Shown piece after piece: positions 53,364 through 64,000 of a DNA stretch of 64,000 nt. The position numbers and the translations under genes were made by a program. Position 1 is the first letter of the stretch. Every line of letters begins with the position of its first letter. The stretch comes from Candidatus Altimarinota bacterium (GTDB taxonomy: Bacteria > Patescibacteriota > Gracilibacteria > BD1-5 > UBA6164), in contig JAQTOS010000004.1 of assembly GCA_028713225.1 (NCBI GenBank), positions 89,395-153,394 of the forward strand, written 5' to 3'. The notes beneath the pieces were generated by a model. The model was not told where the DNA came from, ran no database searches, and saw nothing but the letters and a program-made list of their open reading frames with translations.

Positions 53364-56024
53364 CTATCCCATCTTCTCTAATTTCTCTTCCAATTTTATA
53401 AGTCTTTCTTTTGCTTCTTCTTTTTTCATCATTTCAGCTCTAACAAGTTCAGCTGGAGCTCTTTTTACAAAAGATTCGTTTAATAATTTTTTGTCTAGAA
53501 TTGCAATATATTCTCTTGTATCAGTGATTTGTTCTTGTAATCTAGTCAATTCTGACTCCATATCAAGAGCATTTGAAGTATCAACATATATATCAACTCA
53601 AGCTTTGATAGTAGCATAAACTAGATTATCATCTTTTGGTTTTTTTGTGATAATTTCAGTGTGTTCTGATTTTACAATTCCTGAGATTATATCAAGAGAT
53701 TGTTCGATTGCATCAGCTACTTTAGCTTTTGCTTGAAGATATACTTTGATTGTTTTATCTGGCATAACAGAATTTTCAGCTCTAATATTTCTTATAGCTT
53801 TTATAGTTTCTATAATTGTATCTTTTGCTTTTTCTACTTCTGTATTTCTCTCAAAAGCTACTTTTGACCAGTCTGCATCTATAAGCAATCAATCAAAACC
53901 AAGTTTATCATAAAGTTCTTCTGTAACAAAAGGAATATATGGATGCCATAATTTCAAAATATGATTTATAGTGTAAATAATTACATCATTTCCAAATTTT
54001 GATTTATCTTTTAGGATTTTGAATTCTTCTATGTAATAATCACAAAATTCATTTCTAGTAAAAGCTTGAAGTTCTATACCACTTTCTGAAAAATTATTAT
54101 CTTTCATAGACTGTGTAAGTAAATCAGAAACTCATTTTAATCTAGATAAAATCCATTTTTCATGAATCATCAAAGAATCATAATTTTTTGCTAATCTTTT
54201 CTCAATTTCAGCTATAGAATCAAGTTTATAATCTCCTTTTTCAAATAAATTTGCATGTACAAATCTAACTGCATTCCATAATTTATTGATAAAAAGTTTA
54301 TTATTTTCTACATTATCTTCATCAAATTTGATATCATTTCATGGAGTATTTCAAATACTTAATGTAAGTCTAAGAGCATCAGTACCATATTTTTCAATCA
54401 TATCAAGAGGGTCTATTCAGTTCCCTAAAGATTTACTCATTTTTTTACCATTTTTATCTCTTACAAGTCCATGTAAATATATTTGTTTAAATGGAGTTTG
54501 TTCAGTTAAATGATATCAAAAAAGTAGCATTCTAATAACCCAAAAGAAAATTATATCATAACCAGTTTCAAGCATTGAAGCTGGATAAAATTTCTTATAT
54601 AAATCACCATGATTTCAATTAGCTTCATCATAATCAAGAACTGAAAATGGCCAAAGCCCTGATGAAAACCAAGTGTCTAATACATCATTATCTCTTTCCC
54701 AAAGTTCAGGATTTGTTTTGTCTAGTTCTTCCTCTGTAACTATCATTTCTCCAGTTACTTTGTTGTAATAAGCTGGAATTTGATGTCACCACCAAAGTTG
54801 TCTAGAAATACACCAATCTCTTAGATTATAAATCCAATCTTCAAAAGTTTTATTAAATCTTTTTGGAATTATTTCAAATTCTTTTTTTTCATAACCTTTT
54901 TGTACTTTTTTCGCTAATTCTTCAACTTTTACAAACCATTGAGTAGAAATAATTGTTTCTACTTTACATCCAGATCTAGAACAATAACCTACTCTAGAAG
55001 TATATTCTTCAATTTTTTCTAAGTTTCATTTTGATTTTAGAAGTTCTACTATGTTTGCTCTTGCAGTTTTGAAATCTTGACCAGCAAAAATACCAGCTTC
55101 TTTTGTCATTTTACCATCTTTTCCCAAGACTACTTGATCCATAGGAAGTCAGTGTCTTTTTGCTACTTCAAAATCGTTTGGATCGTGAGCTGGAGTTATT
55201 TTAACTACTCAAGTACCAAATTCTATATCAACAAAATCATCAGCGATAATCGGAATTTCTTTGTTTAAAATTGGAAGAATTACTTTTTTACCAAGTTTTA
55301 ATAATTTTTTATATCTTTTATCTTTTGGATTTACAGCAATAGCAACATCTCAAAGCAGAGTTTCTGGTCTAGTTGTAGCAATAGTTAATTCACCGTCAGT
55401 TCCAGAAATAAAATAAGTGATATAATAAAGTTTTTGTTGTTCTTCTTTGTAATCTACTTCAATGTCAGACAAAACAGTATTTAGGGCTGGAGAATAATTT
55501 ACCATATATTCACCTTTATAAATAAGACCTTGATTGTACATATCTACAAAAGTCTTAGTTACTATTCTGTTTAATTTTGGATCTAGAGTAAATGCTTCTT
55601 TTGACCAATCAGCTGAAGCTCACATTTTTTTAACTTGTCATGTAATATTATCATGATATTCATCTTTCCATTTCCAAACTTCTTGCAAAAATTTTTCTCT
55701 ACCTAAATCAAATTTAGTAATTCCCTCTTTTGCCAATTTTTGTTCTACTTTTGCTTGAGTTGCTATACCAGCATGATCAGTACCAGGAACCCAAAGAGTG
55801 CTATCTCCTATCATTCTATGATATCTAGTCATAATATCTTCCAAAGTCAAAGTAAGAGCGTGCCCTAAATGAAGCTTACCCGTTACATTTGGAGGTGGCA
55901 TAGGAATATAATAAGAATTCCCAGTTTTTGAGTCTTTTGGAGCAAAACTGTTAGCTTCTTCCCAAGTTTTATAAAGTGTGTTTTCAAAATTTTGTGGTTC
56001 GTATCTTTTAGAAAATTCGCTCAT
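53364..56024 (-). CDS. valS: Valyl-tRNA synthetase
   Basis: The 886-residue class I synthetase charges tRNA-Val. Seen: [18 protein letters not shown] (HIGH box), an editing domain of typical position, MSKSLGNGIDPLDMI (KMSKS box), an anticodon-binding domain ([13 protein letters not shown]) and a C-terminal coiled coil ([19 protein letters not shown]) that ends with KLEKMG. The start [13 protein letters not shown] at 56024 fits ValRS N-termini; an upstream ATG at 56057 would add 11 residues without similarity. Ends with TAG. TGA encodes the Gly after LGN and several others. Confidence 0.96.
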
Positions 56025-56102
56025 AGATTTTTGTTTTAAAAAGTATGTTTGAAGCATTATATTTCTAAGAGCTTAAAAATCAATTTTATCTGTAGAAAAA
56101 AC

Positions 56103-56131
56103 AAAAACTCTCGCATTTTGCGAGAGTTTTT
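56103..56131 (-). terminator. Terminator after the peptidoglycan-binding gene
   Basis: Arms AAAAACTCTCGC/GCGAGAGTTTTT, loop ATTTT, just after the minus-strand stop at 56145. Confidence 0.9.
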
Positions 56132-56144
56132 AGGATTATTAGAT

Positions 56145-57095
56145 TTAAACTTGTGCTGATAAAGCATCTAAAGTTTTTTTACCAAATGCCCCATCAGATT
56201 TTACTCCTAAAGTTTTTTGTAATGCTTGAACATTAGCTTCATTAGGATCTTTTAAAACTGTTAATAATGAATTTTTAATTCATTCATTTTTTAAAATAAG
56301 AGAATTTAATTTATCAAAGTTTTTTTCCAAAAATGATTTTGTATATTTTTCATCTTGTTTATTTCAATTTCAAGTTGCATCTCAAAGTTTATCTACAAGT
56401 TTAGGTTTTTCAATTGGTTTTACAACTTCTACATTTTGTGTAGGAACTACATTTTCAGAAGCTTTTTTTGCTTTTTCTGCAGCCTCTGCTTCTTCTGCTT
56501 CTTTTTTAATTTTTGCATCAGCTAATTTTTTTTCTGCATCACCAGAAATAGCTTTATCTAAATCATAATTTTCTTTTTTAATTTCTGCTAGATTATCATT
56601 TAATGGATTATTTAAATCTAAAATTCCCATTTCAACAATTTGTTTTCAGTCTTTTGATAAAGTAAGAGTTAAATTATCATAACCCACAAAATCTCTAGCT
56701 TTTTCAAGCATTGATTTATCAGCTTTATCAAAAAAAGCTTTTATTGTAGATAATTTAGTTTCTAATGTTTTATCTAATTTAAAATCAGTTCATTCTATAA
56801 ATTTAGTTAAATTACTTATATCTTTTGAATCTCTTATATCAAAACCATTTGTAAGCATATTAGTTATAGCTTCTTTTTTTAAACTATTAAGTTCTTCTTT
56901 TGTATTAGCTCAAATATTATTTTTTTCTCCTTCAAATTTATCCATCACATTAGTTAATTCTTCCTTAGTAATTTTACCATCAGAAATAGCATCATTAAAT
57001 GTTGCCTTAAAATCTTTTTTTACTTCTGGAGTTTTTACTTCTTCACTTGTATTGTGTGGCATATAATCAGCCATCCAATTTTTTGATTCACTCAT
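56145..57095 (-). CDS. Protein with C-terminal peptidoglycan-binding-like domain
   Basis: The 316-residue protein is soluble: charged and helical for most of its length, with an Ala/Glu/Lys-rich coiled coil (about residues 200-225) and a Pro/Val linker. The C-terminal 35 residues match PG_binding_1 (NVQALQKTLGVKSDGAFGKKTLDAL). No signal peptide is visible, so export or periplasmic location is uncertain. It follows the AAA+ gene in the same direction, separated by a hairpin, and may be a client or partner of that ATPase. MSESKNW at 57095 is chosen over an upstream in-frame ATG at 57176. Confidence 0.65.
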
Positions 57096-57160
57096 AGTAA
57101 ATATTTTTAAAATATAATTTATTTTTGTTTTATTTAAAACTAAAAGAATTTTACCACAAT

Positions 57161-57197
57161 AAAAAAATAATTGCAAAAATTTGCAATTATTTTTTTG
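57161..57197 (-). terminator. Terminator of the AAA+ gene
   Basis: Arms ATAATTGCAAA/TTTGCAATTAT with long flanking A- and T-runs. Confidence 0.8.
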
Positions 57198-57220
57198 TTT
57201 TATCTATTTTTTCTTAAAAA

Positions 57221-59227
57221 TCAAAGCTCTTTCTCTTTTTCATCATCTTCATCCTCTTTTGTATATTTAATTGCATCTATAATATCTTGAGTAGTTATTA
57301 AACCAGAAGCACTTAATCTTTTATAAGCAAATGCTGACACAGTATTTTTTATAAGCTTTTCTATAAATCTTCCTGATTTTAAATCTAGAGCTTTTGATAT
57401 TTTTAGTAAATTAACATTTTCATCAAAAAGTTTTTCTGTAGATAATTTCAATATTTTATCTATTTGTAATTCAAGATGTTTTATTCTATTAGTTTCACTA
57501 GGATTATTATATTTTATTTTTTTCTCAAATCTAGATTTAACTGCTGGATCTAAGTTTTCAAAAACATTTGTTCCTAGTATAATAAATATATTTTTTGTAG
57601 CATTTTCATCAAAACCATCCATAGCTTGTAATAAAACTGAAATCATTCATTCGTTATAATTTTTTTGAGCTCATCTTTTTTCAAACATAACATCAGCTTC
57701 ATCTATAAACATAACTACTTTATTTCATTTTGCTGCTTCTACTTTAGCTTCATCAATTTTATTTTGTAAATTTCTTGCACTTTCTCATACATAGCTGGTA
57801 TGAACATCTGTATCTTTTATATACATAAATTTTGCATTAGCAGCAGATGCCACAATTTTCGCTGTTAAAGTTTTTCAGTTTCCAGGGGGTCAATACAAAA
57901 TAGTCCCTTTGGGTAATCAAATCCCAAATTTCTCAAAATGTTCTGGATTTTTAAACATCTCAAGCAAAATTTTTAATTCCTCTTTTTCTTCATCTTCCAA
58001 AATAATATCATCAATTGTATAATTATATTTTAATTCTACTATATTATTTGAATTTGTAGTTTTATTTTTTGTCGTATTAGTAATTCCTCTAAAAGATACA
58101 GTTTCCTTATTAGAATTGTCTCTATTTCATGTTTCCTCATTATATATCATATCATAAATATCATTATGATCTATATTTATAAAGTTTTTTGAATCAGGAA
58201 ATATTGGGAAATTTTTATATAAGTTTGACATAAATTCTGAAACTTCTTTATTTAGTATAAGAGAAGCATTACTAAAATATTCAAAAGTATTTAACTCTGT
58301 TTTTTGAAATACAAAAAACTCAACATCAAATACCTCCTTTGAATCATCTCAATTTGATTGAAATCAATTATTTACAAATCGTTCTTTGATTTCCATATGA
58401 ACATTAAAATCTCTATCTCATCATAAATAGAAAATATTTTGGTTTATTTCTTTAAATTCCCTATTTTTTACATACTTATAAAATTCAGCTCTTGAAATTC
58501 AATTTCATCAGATTTTACCAAGTGATATTTTATATGAAAAATCATTATAATTATCAATTGGTTGTTCACTTTGAGGATTTTTTATATTTATATTATATGT
58601 GAATGAATTTATTCCACCATCAATCTCTATTGAATCATTAAATCTATATAATCACACTTCTGACATATATGTAAGTATAAGATCAGTATTGATAGTATTA
58701 ATACTAAAAGCTTCTTTTTTAGCTTCCTTTTGTGTTTTATTAAAATATCTATACAAAATAGATTTAAATTCACTATTGAATTCTTCTTGATTTTCTGTTT
58801 TTGGAAATAATACTTTTTCTGAGATTATTTTGAATAATGAATCAAATAATGGAACATCATAAGATTTATGATAGTTAAAATATTCTTCCATCATAGGATA
58901 ACGCGAAGTATTATAATCAAGAATTGAACTTATAGTTCTATGGAGTTGGTTATATTCCAAGATAGTTAAACTAGATAAATAATTCTTCAAAAAAATTGCT
59001 AATTTTTTCCCCTCAGTTTTATTTATTTTATTTTCTGGATTTTCTAAAATATCAGCAATTTCAGCTCTAGAAGCATCTTTATTTTGTCTTATTAAATCAT
59101 CTCTATCATCTTTATACATATATGGAGACAACGGAGTTTTAGTACTATCTACTACTTCTCTTAATTTTCAAACTCTTTTTGGAGATGGAAATTGTTTTGT
59201 TTTAGTGAAAAATTTATTATTTATCAT
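57221..59227 (-). CDS. AAA+ ATPase with large unknown N-terminal region
   Basis: The 668-residue protein has an N-terminal 400 residues without recognisable motif, then an AAA+ module of the FtsH/CDC48 type: IILEDEEKEELKILLEMFKNPEHFEKFG, LPKGTILYGPPGNGKT (Walker A, about residue 445; two of its glycines are TGA), VVMFIDEADVMFEKRG (Walker B), FIILGTN (sensor 1) and LDPAVKSRF (Arg finger). There is no protease domain or membrane helix. It lies between the M23/SLH gene (15 bases upstream) and the PG-binding gene, so it may unfold or assemble cell-wall proteins. The function of the N-terminal part is unknown. Confidence 0.8.
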
Positions 59228-59242
59228 TTTTATCTATTTTGT

Positions 59243-60955
59243 TTATTTTTTAAATTTATACATCAAGTCTACAAGTTCTCATCTAGAAACAGTTTTTGAA
59301 GTGTAGAAATTTCAATTATCTAGAGAGAATAGATTATTATCAATAGCAAAAACTACATACGGATATTCCCACTGAGTTTTCAAAACATCTTTTATTTCAT
59401 AATTTTTTGCAGCATAAGTAGATAAATCAATATTTGATAATTTAGTAATAAGCTTCAATACTTCTACTCTATTTATAGTTCTATCTGGATAAAAAGAATT
59501 ATTTCTAGTATCAAGTAAACTTATAGATATAGCTCTTTGAATATAAGAATTTCCCCAAGAAAATTTATCAACATCAGCAAATACACTGTCTTTATCATTT
59601 ATTGGAAGATAAGAATAAGAATTTAATAATATTTTTAAACTTTCTATTCTACTTATTTCATTGTTTGGATAAAAATTATTGTCAGAGTAACCTGCGATAA
59701 GTCATTTATCTTTGTAATATTTTATAGCTTCATAAGATTTATTATTATCATCTACATCAGAAAAAATATTTGTACTAGTATTTACTCATCCAACAAGTGA
59801 TATTCAAGAATCATCTACATAAGTTAAATTTGAAGCATTTACTAGTGCAATATTAGAATTTAAATCTAATTTAGAAATAGTTGCCGTATCTTCTATTTTC
59901 AAATCTGTATTTGTTGCTCAAGTTAATATCGTATTAATAGGAGTATCTATAGTTGCTGTATTTGTGTTGTTAGTACTTTGAGTATTTAAAACTGAAATAT
60001 CATTATTTAAAATTGCTACTTGTTTTTCTGTTTGAACTAAAGCTCAAGTATTTACATTATTAACAAGAGGAATATCATTAGTGGCAGAAACTTGAGTATT
60101 ATTTATATTAGAATAAACAAAAGTCATAGGATTTATTGTATATTTCATAGCATTTTCTTTCCCCAGACCATTTGTAATTGCTGAAAAGAAATCAAGTCAA
60201 GCTGCTCTTTGTTCAGTTCAAGAAAAAGGCCAATAAGGATGAAATGGAGCAGTATCTACATCTATTTGAAAATGTAAATGTGAACCTACAGCAAGTCATG
60301 TTTCTCAAACTGTTCAAATTGGATCTCATCTAGAGATTTTTACTCATTCTTTTATTGTAACTGTATTTAAATGTGCATAATTACTATAAATTGTTCCAAT
60401 TGTTCAGTCTGATAATTTTACATTTTCATGCCTAATTGTTATATAATTACCAAATCATCATTTTTCATATCAAACTTTTGTAATAACTCAATTTGCAATT
60501 GCATAAACTGGAGTTCCAGTAGGAGCTTTAATATCAACAGCTAAATGACTTCAAACATTTTCTTTTCAATCATGATTATAATTTCACATATATGGAGTAA
60601 TATAAACTACTCTTTGTAACATAGTTTCCTCATAATTAGCATCTCCTGATTTTGAACCACTTAAATCTCTTGCCAAAATTTCTGGATTATAATCTGGCAT
60701 TTTTATAAACATAGAACTATCCAAATCTGTAAAATTTTTATTTCTATCTACTTGTTTAACAGTTAAATAGTTCAAAGTATATTTAATAGGAGTAACTGTA
60801 CCATCAAATGGATCAGCTTTTAAATTTGAATAATTTAATATAGATGTATATAAAAAAGAATTATTTACTGAGAAAACATAAAAAAGCACAGCAATAAGTG
60901 CAAAAGCGATAGAATGTAAGTAATACTTATCAATAAAATTTTGTTTTGGTTTCAT
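59243..60955 (-). CDS. M23 metallopeptidase with SLH domains
   Basis: The 570-residue product has an N-terminal transmembrane segment (about residues 11-30), an extracytoplasmic region, an M23/LytM domain (GSHLAVDIKAP with His and Asp; GSHLHFQID with the HxH zinc ligands) and a C-terminal part with S-layer-homology repeats (YYKDKGLIAGYSDNNFYPNNEISRIE, FSWGNSYIQRAIS, LDTRNNSFYPDRTINRVE). M23 enzymes cut peptidoglycan cross-bridges and SLH domains bind cell-wall polymers, so it may remodel or anchor the wall. Many glycines are TGA, including one in the catalytic GSHLA. Confidence 0.88.
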
Positions 60956-61020
60956 ATTTTTGTTTTAGTTTTATTAGTATTTTCTAGATTCTAACATATT
61001 TCATTTTAAAAAACAAAAAT

Positions 61021-61047
61021 TTGACTTATTTTTTTTTTCAATATAAT
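61021..61047 (+). promoter_or_regulatory. Promoter for the small gene at 61084
   Basis: TTGACT (61021-61026) and TATAAT (61042-61047), spacing 15. Confidence 0.55.
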
Positions 61048-61083
61048 CCGAAGTCCAAAAATCATACGAAAAGGAGCATACAT

Positions 61084-61326
61084 ATGCTTAATTTTATTAG
61101 AAGAAATCTCCGAAAAAGAAATAGCGGAGAAAAAAAACAAAAACAAATTACTGCCTTACAAACATTAAAAGGTGAAATCAAAAAAAATAAGTTAGTTACA
61201 GCTACACAAATCAAAATGCTGAAATCTTTTGAAATCAGTCATGTTGAAATCTGTAGATTTCTAAAAAAACACAATATCAAAATTCACCCCGAAGTTAGCT
61301 TCCTAATGAATTTACAAAAAACATAA
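61084..61326 (+). CDS. Small basic protein, 80 aa, no UGA glycines
   Basis: ATG 61084 is chosen because AAAAGGAG lies 8-15 bases upstream; an earlier in-frame ATG at 61021 would place the promoter inside the gene. The product is strongly basic (many Lys/Arg) with two helical parts and no recognised domain; it could bind nucleic acid. Only two glycines, both GGN. Promoter, ribosome-binding site and two hairpins make it a stand-alone unit, similar to the genes at 22015 and 32235. Confidence 0.6.
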   Translation: MLNFIRRNLRKRNSGEKKQKQITALQTLKGEIKKNKLVTATQIKMLKSFEISHVEICRFLKKHNIKIHPEVSFLMNLQKT

Positions 61327-61336
61327 ACAAAAAAAT

Positions 61337-61389
61337 GTTGGAACAGTTCCAACACCCTTATTTCCCGTATTGCGGGATTTTTTTTGTTT
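61337..61389 (+). terminator. Double hairpin terminator
   Basis: First hairpin GTTGGAAC/GTTCCAAC (about 61337-61353), second TCCCG/CGGGA (about 61364-61378) followed by a T-run. Confidence 0.8.
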
Positions 61390-63029
61390 TATAAAGATAT
61401 ATCAATTATCTGTAATTGCAGATTTTTTTTATTATTCCAATTATTTTCTTGAATATCAAAAATGATATCTAAACTTTTCTTTGATTTTAAATCATCTCTG
61501 TATTTTCCAAATCAAAACCCTACAATATTAAATCAATATTTATTTGTTATTTTAATATGTTCTCAAGTAGTTCATAAAAAATCTATTTTGTCATATTCAA
61601 AGTTTTTTATCATTAAAACTGGTTTCTTATTACCAATTCAAAAAGGCTTATATTTATTTATTTTATCTAGAAGTGTGAAACTAATATCAAGTGGTTCAAT
61701 TATTTTGTCCACTGTCATAGTTTTTTTATTTTGAGAAAAATCTAGAGAATTTACTTTTGCTAAAACATTTTTCTTAAAATTATCAAAACGAGATTTTTCT
61801 ATAGAAAAACCAGCTGCTTGTTTATGTCATCCAAAAGCCAAAAATTCTCACTTGAATTCTTCTAGTAATTCAACAATATTGAAATATTCTGGACTTCTAC
61901 AACTTGCTACATATTTTCATTCTTCTTCTTTTAAAACGATTGATGGCTTGAAAAAATTTTCAGTAAGTCTTCCTGCAACTATTCAGATAATTCAGTGTTC
62001 TATTTCACTAGATTCAAAGAAAATTATATTGTTTTCAGGATTTACGAAATCAAGGGCTTCAGCCACAAAATCTTTTGTAAGAACTTTTCTTTTTTCATTT
62101 AGATATTCTATTTCATCAATAGTTTCTTGAAGTGAATCAGAATTATTTAAAATCAAATTCAAAGCTTTATAAGGAGTATCCATTCTCCCTGCAGCATTTA
62201 GTCTAGGTCCAATCAAAAAGCCAAAAACATCAGCATCCAAATCAGTATGTATTTTTTCTGAAATTATAGATCTAATTCATTTTGAACGAGTATTTTTCAG
62301 TTGTTTAAGTCATTCTTTTACTATAATTCTATTTTCTCAAGTCAAACTCATACAGTCAGCAACTGTTCAAATTGCAGCAATATCAATTGATTCTCTAATA
62401 TAGTTTTTATAATCTTCATCACTAAAATATTCATGAGCCAAAGCCATCATAAGTTTATAAGCAACTCAAGCTCCTGACAAATGTTTAAATGGATAAGGAC
62501 AATCTGTTCTTTTTGGGTTTATAATTGCAACAGCTTCTTCTGGAATAATTTCTGGAACAGCATGATGGTCTGTGATAATCACATCAACTCAAATACTTTT
62601 TGCATATTTTATAACTTCTATATCACGAGTTCCACAATCTACAGTTATAACTAAACTAACTCATTTTTCTTTTAATTCATCTATAAAATATGATTTTAAA
62701 CCATATCCATCCTCTACTCTATGAGGAAGTCTATAAGAAATATTCGCTCCAATTTTTTTGAAAAAATGCACCAAAATAGAAGTAGAAGTAACTCCATCTA
62801 CATCATAATCTCAAAAAATCACTATTCTTTCCTTTGCTTCTACAGCTTCTTTTATTCTTTCAACAGCCTTTCACATATCTGCAAGCAAATATGGGTCATA
62901 CAAATCATCTATTGTACCATTAAAGTCCAAGTCTGATTCAAATCTAGAAGACAAAATATCTTCTATATCTTCATAAACCAAGTTTTCGTCATAATCCAGT
63001 ATATTTCAAAGTATTGTCGTTTGTTTCAT
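61389..63029 (-). CDS. recJ: Single-stranded-DNA exonuclease RecJ
   Basis: The 546-residue DHH phosphoesterase degrades ssDNA 5'-3' in repair. Seen: motif I VIFGDYDVDGVTST (Gly codon TGA), VITVDCGTRDIE, the IITDHHAVP motif, FKHLSGAGVAYKL, GPRLNAAGRMDTPYKALNL, a DHHA1-type region HGIIGIVAGRLTENFFKPSIVL and SCRSPEYFNIVELL, then FGGHKQAAGFSIE. The length is typical. It starts 3 bases after the stop of the FISUMP gene, so it shares its transcript. Confidence 0.96.
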
Positions 63030-63032
63030 TTT

Positions 63033-64000
63033 TTAGTTTTTTAAACATCTAATAGAAAATCAATGTGATCTATTATTATAATCTGGATAATATATTATAG
63101 TAGTACTGAAATAAAGATCCAGTCCATATGTATCAATAGGACTACTAGCCCAATAAGCCGCACGAGCACTTTGATTAGCATAATAACCTGTTGTTGAAAC
63201 ACGATACCCTGCAAATGGCAATTTTAATACAGTTCGTATAAGTGAGTTATAAGCCATTCAATTAGTACAAGGAATTCAAGTAATTTGGTTACACATAAGT
63301 CAAAAATCATGAATACTTGGAATATGCCATCATATAGGACAAGGTCATTGTCTTCAAATTTGAGTTGTTCAAGCCCCATCACTAGATCACGTATCACTAA
63401 TAGATCATCACCATTTTGTATCATTTTGAGCCTCCCATCAATTATTATATGGAGAAATAGATTGTCAATTTGTAAATCAAGTGTCATTTCTTCACCATTG
63501 GTAATAATCTCACAACCAAGTTAATGAAGAATTACAATTTGTTGATATATTTCAACAATTTGTAGGTTGAGTAACTCCATCCCAAACTGTAGTTGCTCAA
63601 AGATTTTTACAAGACCAAGTTTGTCAGTTAGACAAAGTAATTTCTGTAATTGTAGAATCACAAGAAGTTTTAGCAATACAAGATGTTCAATTATATCAAT
63701 ATCAAGGAGCACAGGTATAATAACACGCATTCGCTGAATTTATATTTTGCCAAGCTTGATTTAAACTACTGGGATTTCCTATTATAGTTGTAGAATTTAA
63801 TGGAAGTGTAGAAGAACAAGAACCTGTTGGATTTGGTTGTGTTATATTTGTTGCTACAGTATTTGTTATAGCTATAATATTGTTATACAAACTAGTTCAA
63901 GTTCAAGTAATAGTTCCTGAATTAGTAGAAGTATTAGAAAATACTACTTTAAATGTAGTTCAAGTTGATGATAAATCAATATTTCCAGATAGTGTTTCTT
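63033..64000 (-). CDS. FISUMP-domain surface protein (N-terminus beyond window)
   Basis: The last 322 residues of a larger protein. A Thr/Ser/Asn-rich stretch with Ig-like character comes first, then a Cys-rich stretch (CAPGYIGTSC, NSSLTW, YYQWGRNDT), and a FISUMP/Fib_succ_major domain: LSNGQTWSCKNLGATTVW, CPIGWHIPSIHDFGLMC, LKLPFAGYRVSTTGYYANQSARAAYWASSP and HGFSIRCLKN at the end. Secreted, probably cell-surface. Glycines are largely TGA, including those in GFSIRC. Its TAA is 3 bases before the recJ start. Confidence 0.85.

Noticed and set aside
61021..61083. Start of the small basic protein at 61021
   Set aside because: That would put the promoter and Shine-Dalgarno sequence inside the gene.

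Overview
The window is AT-rich bacterial chromosome read with genetic code 25 (UGA = glycine). In-frame TGA codons fall at conserved glycines throughout: the DnaK GGG and VGGS loops, the RadA KNRFG motif, Walker A loops, a kinase DFG, and the -1 residue of a prepilin. Code 25 is known from Candidatus Gracilibacteria and Absconditabacteria (SR1) of the Patescibacteria/CPR. Gene families fit that group: FISUMP-type and tail-collar-like surface proteins, type IV prepilins, a large TraG/VirD4-like ATPase, short core enzymes and little biosynthesis. No rRNA, tRNA or CRISPR array was found.

Layout. 1-7.9 kb (+): end of an unknown gene, ileS carrying an inserted histidine-phosphatase domain, a UGA-free membrane protein on the minus strand, then hypotheticals and a TPR protein. 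7.9-15.9 kb (-): glycosyltransferase, PrsW-like protease, murA, degenerate MBL-like protein, Nudix, TraG-like ATPase, membrane protein. 16-21.9 kb: pilin, polysaccharide pyruvyl transferase, rlmL, an NHL-type prepilin whose leader is partly encoded by a palindromic repeat, and a delta-prime-like clamp-loader subunit. 21.9-24.6 kb: small UGA-free genes, then dnaK behind a CIRCE-like operator. 24.6-27.7 kb: NYN nuclease-like and KAP NTPase genes bracketed by three copies of a repeat. 27.7-34.5 kb: DODA-type dioxygenase, azoR and an HxlR regulator, a C1q-like surface protein, ilvE, nitroreductase, recR, FtsL-like protein and rsmH.

34.9-42.8 kb (mostly +): kinase-like protein, CDF transporter, UPF0489 protein (-), DsbA-like protein, glycosyltransferase, prepilin and two paralogous tail-collar proteins. 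42.8-49.7 kb (-): secA, dnaB, hypothetical, a UGA-free C39-like peptidase, TPR protein. 49.8-52.2 kb (+): radA, acyltransferase. 52.2-64 kb (mostly -): ychF, valS, a peptidoglycan-binding protein, an AAA+ ATPase, an M23/SLH protein, a small UGA-free + strand gene, recJ, and the end of a FISUMP surface protein.

Together these are a core of translation, replication, repair and secretion genes mixed with envelope and surface genes (pili, glycosyltransferases, peptidoglycan enzymes, secreted adhesin-like proteins). That fits a small cell living on or with other cells. Most host genes have A/T-rich leaders without a Shine-Dalgarno sequence. A scattered set of short genes has none of its glycines on UGA and usually a clear Shine-Dalgarno sequence; these may be recent imports.
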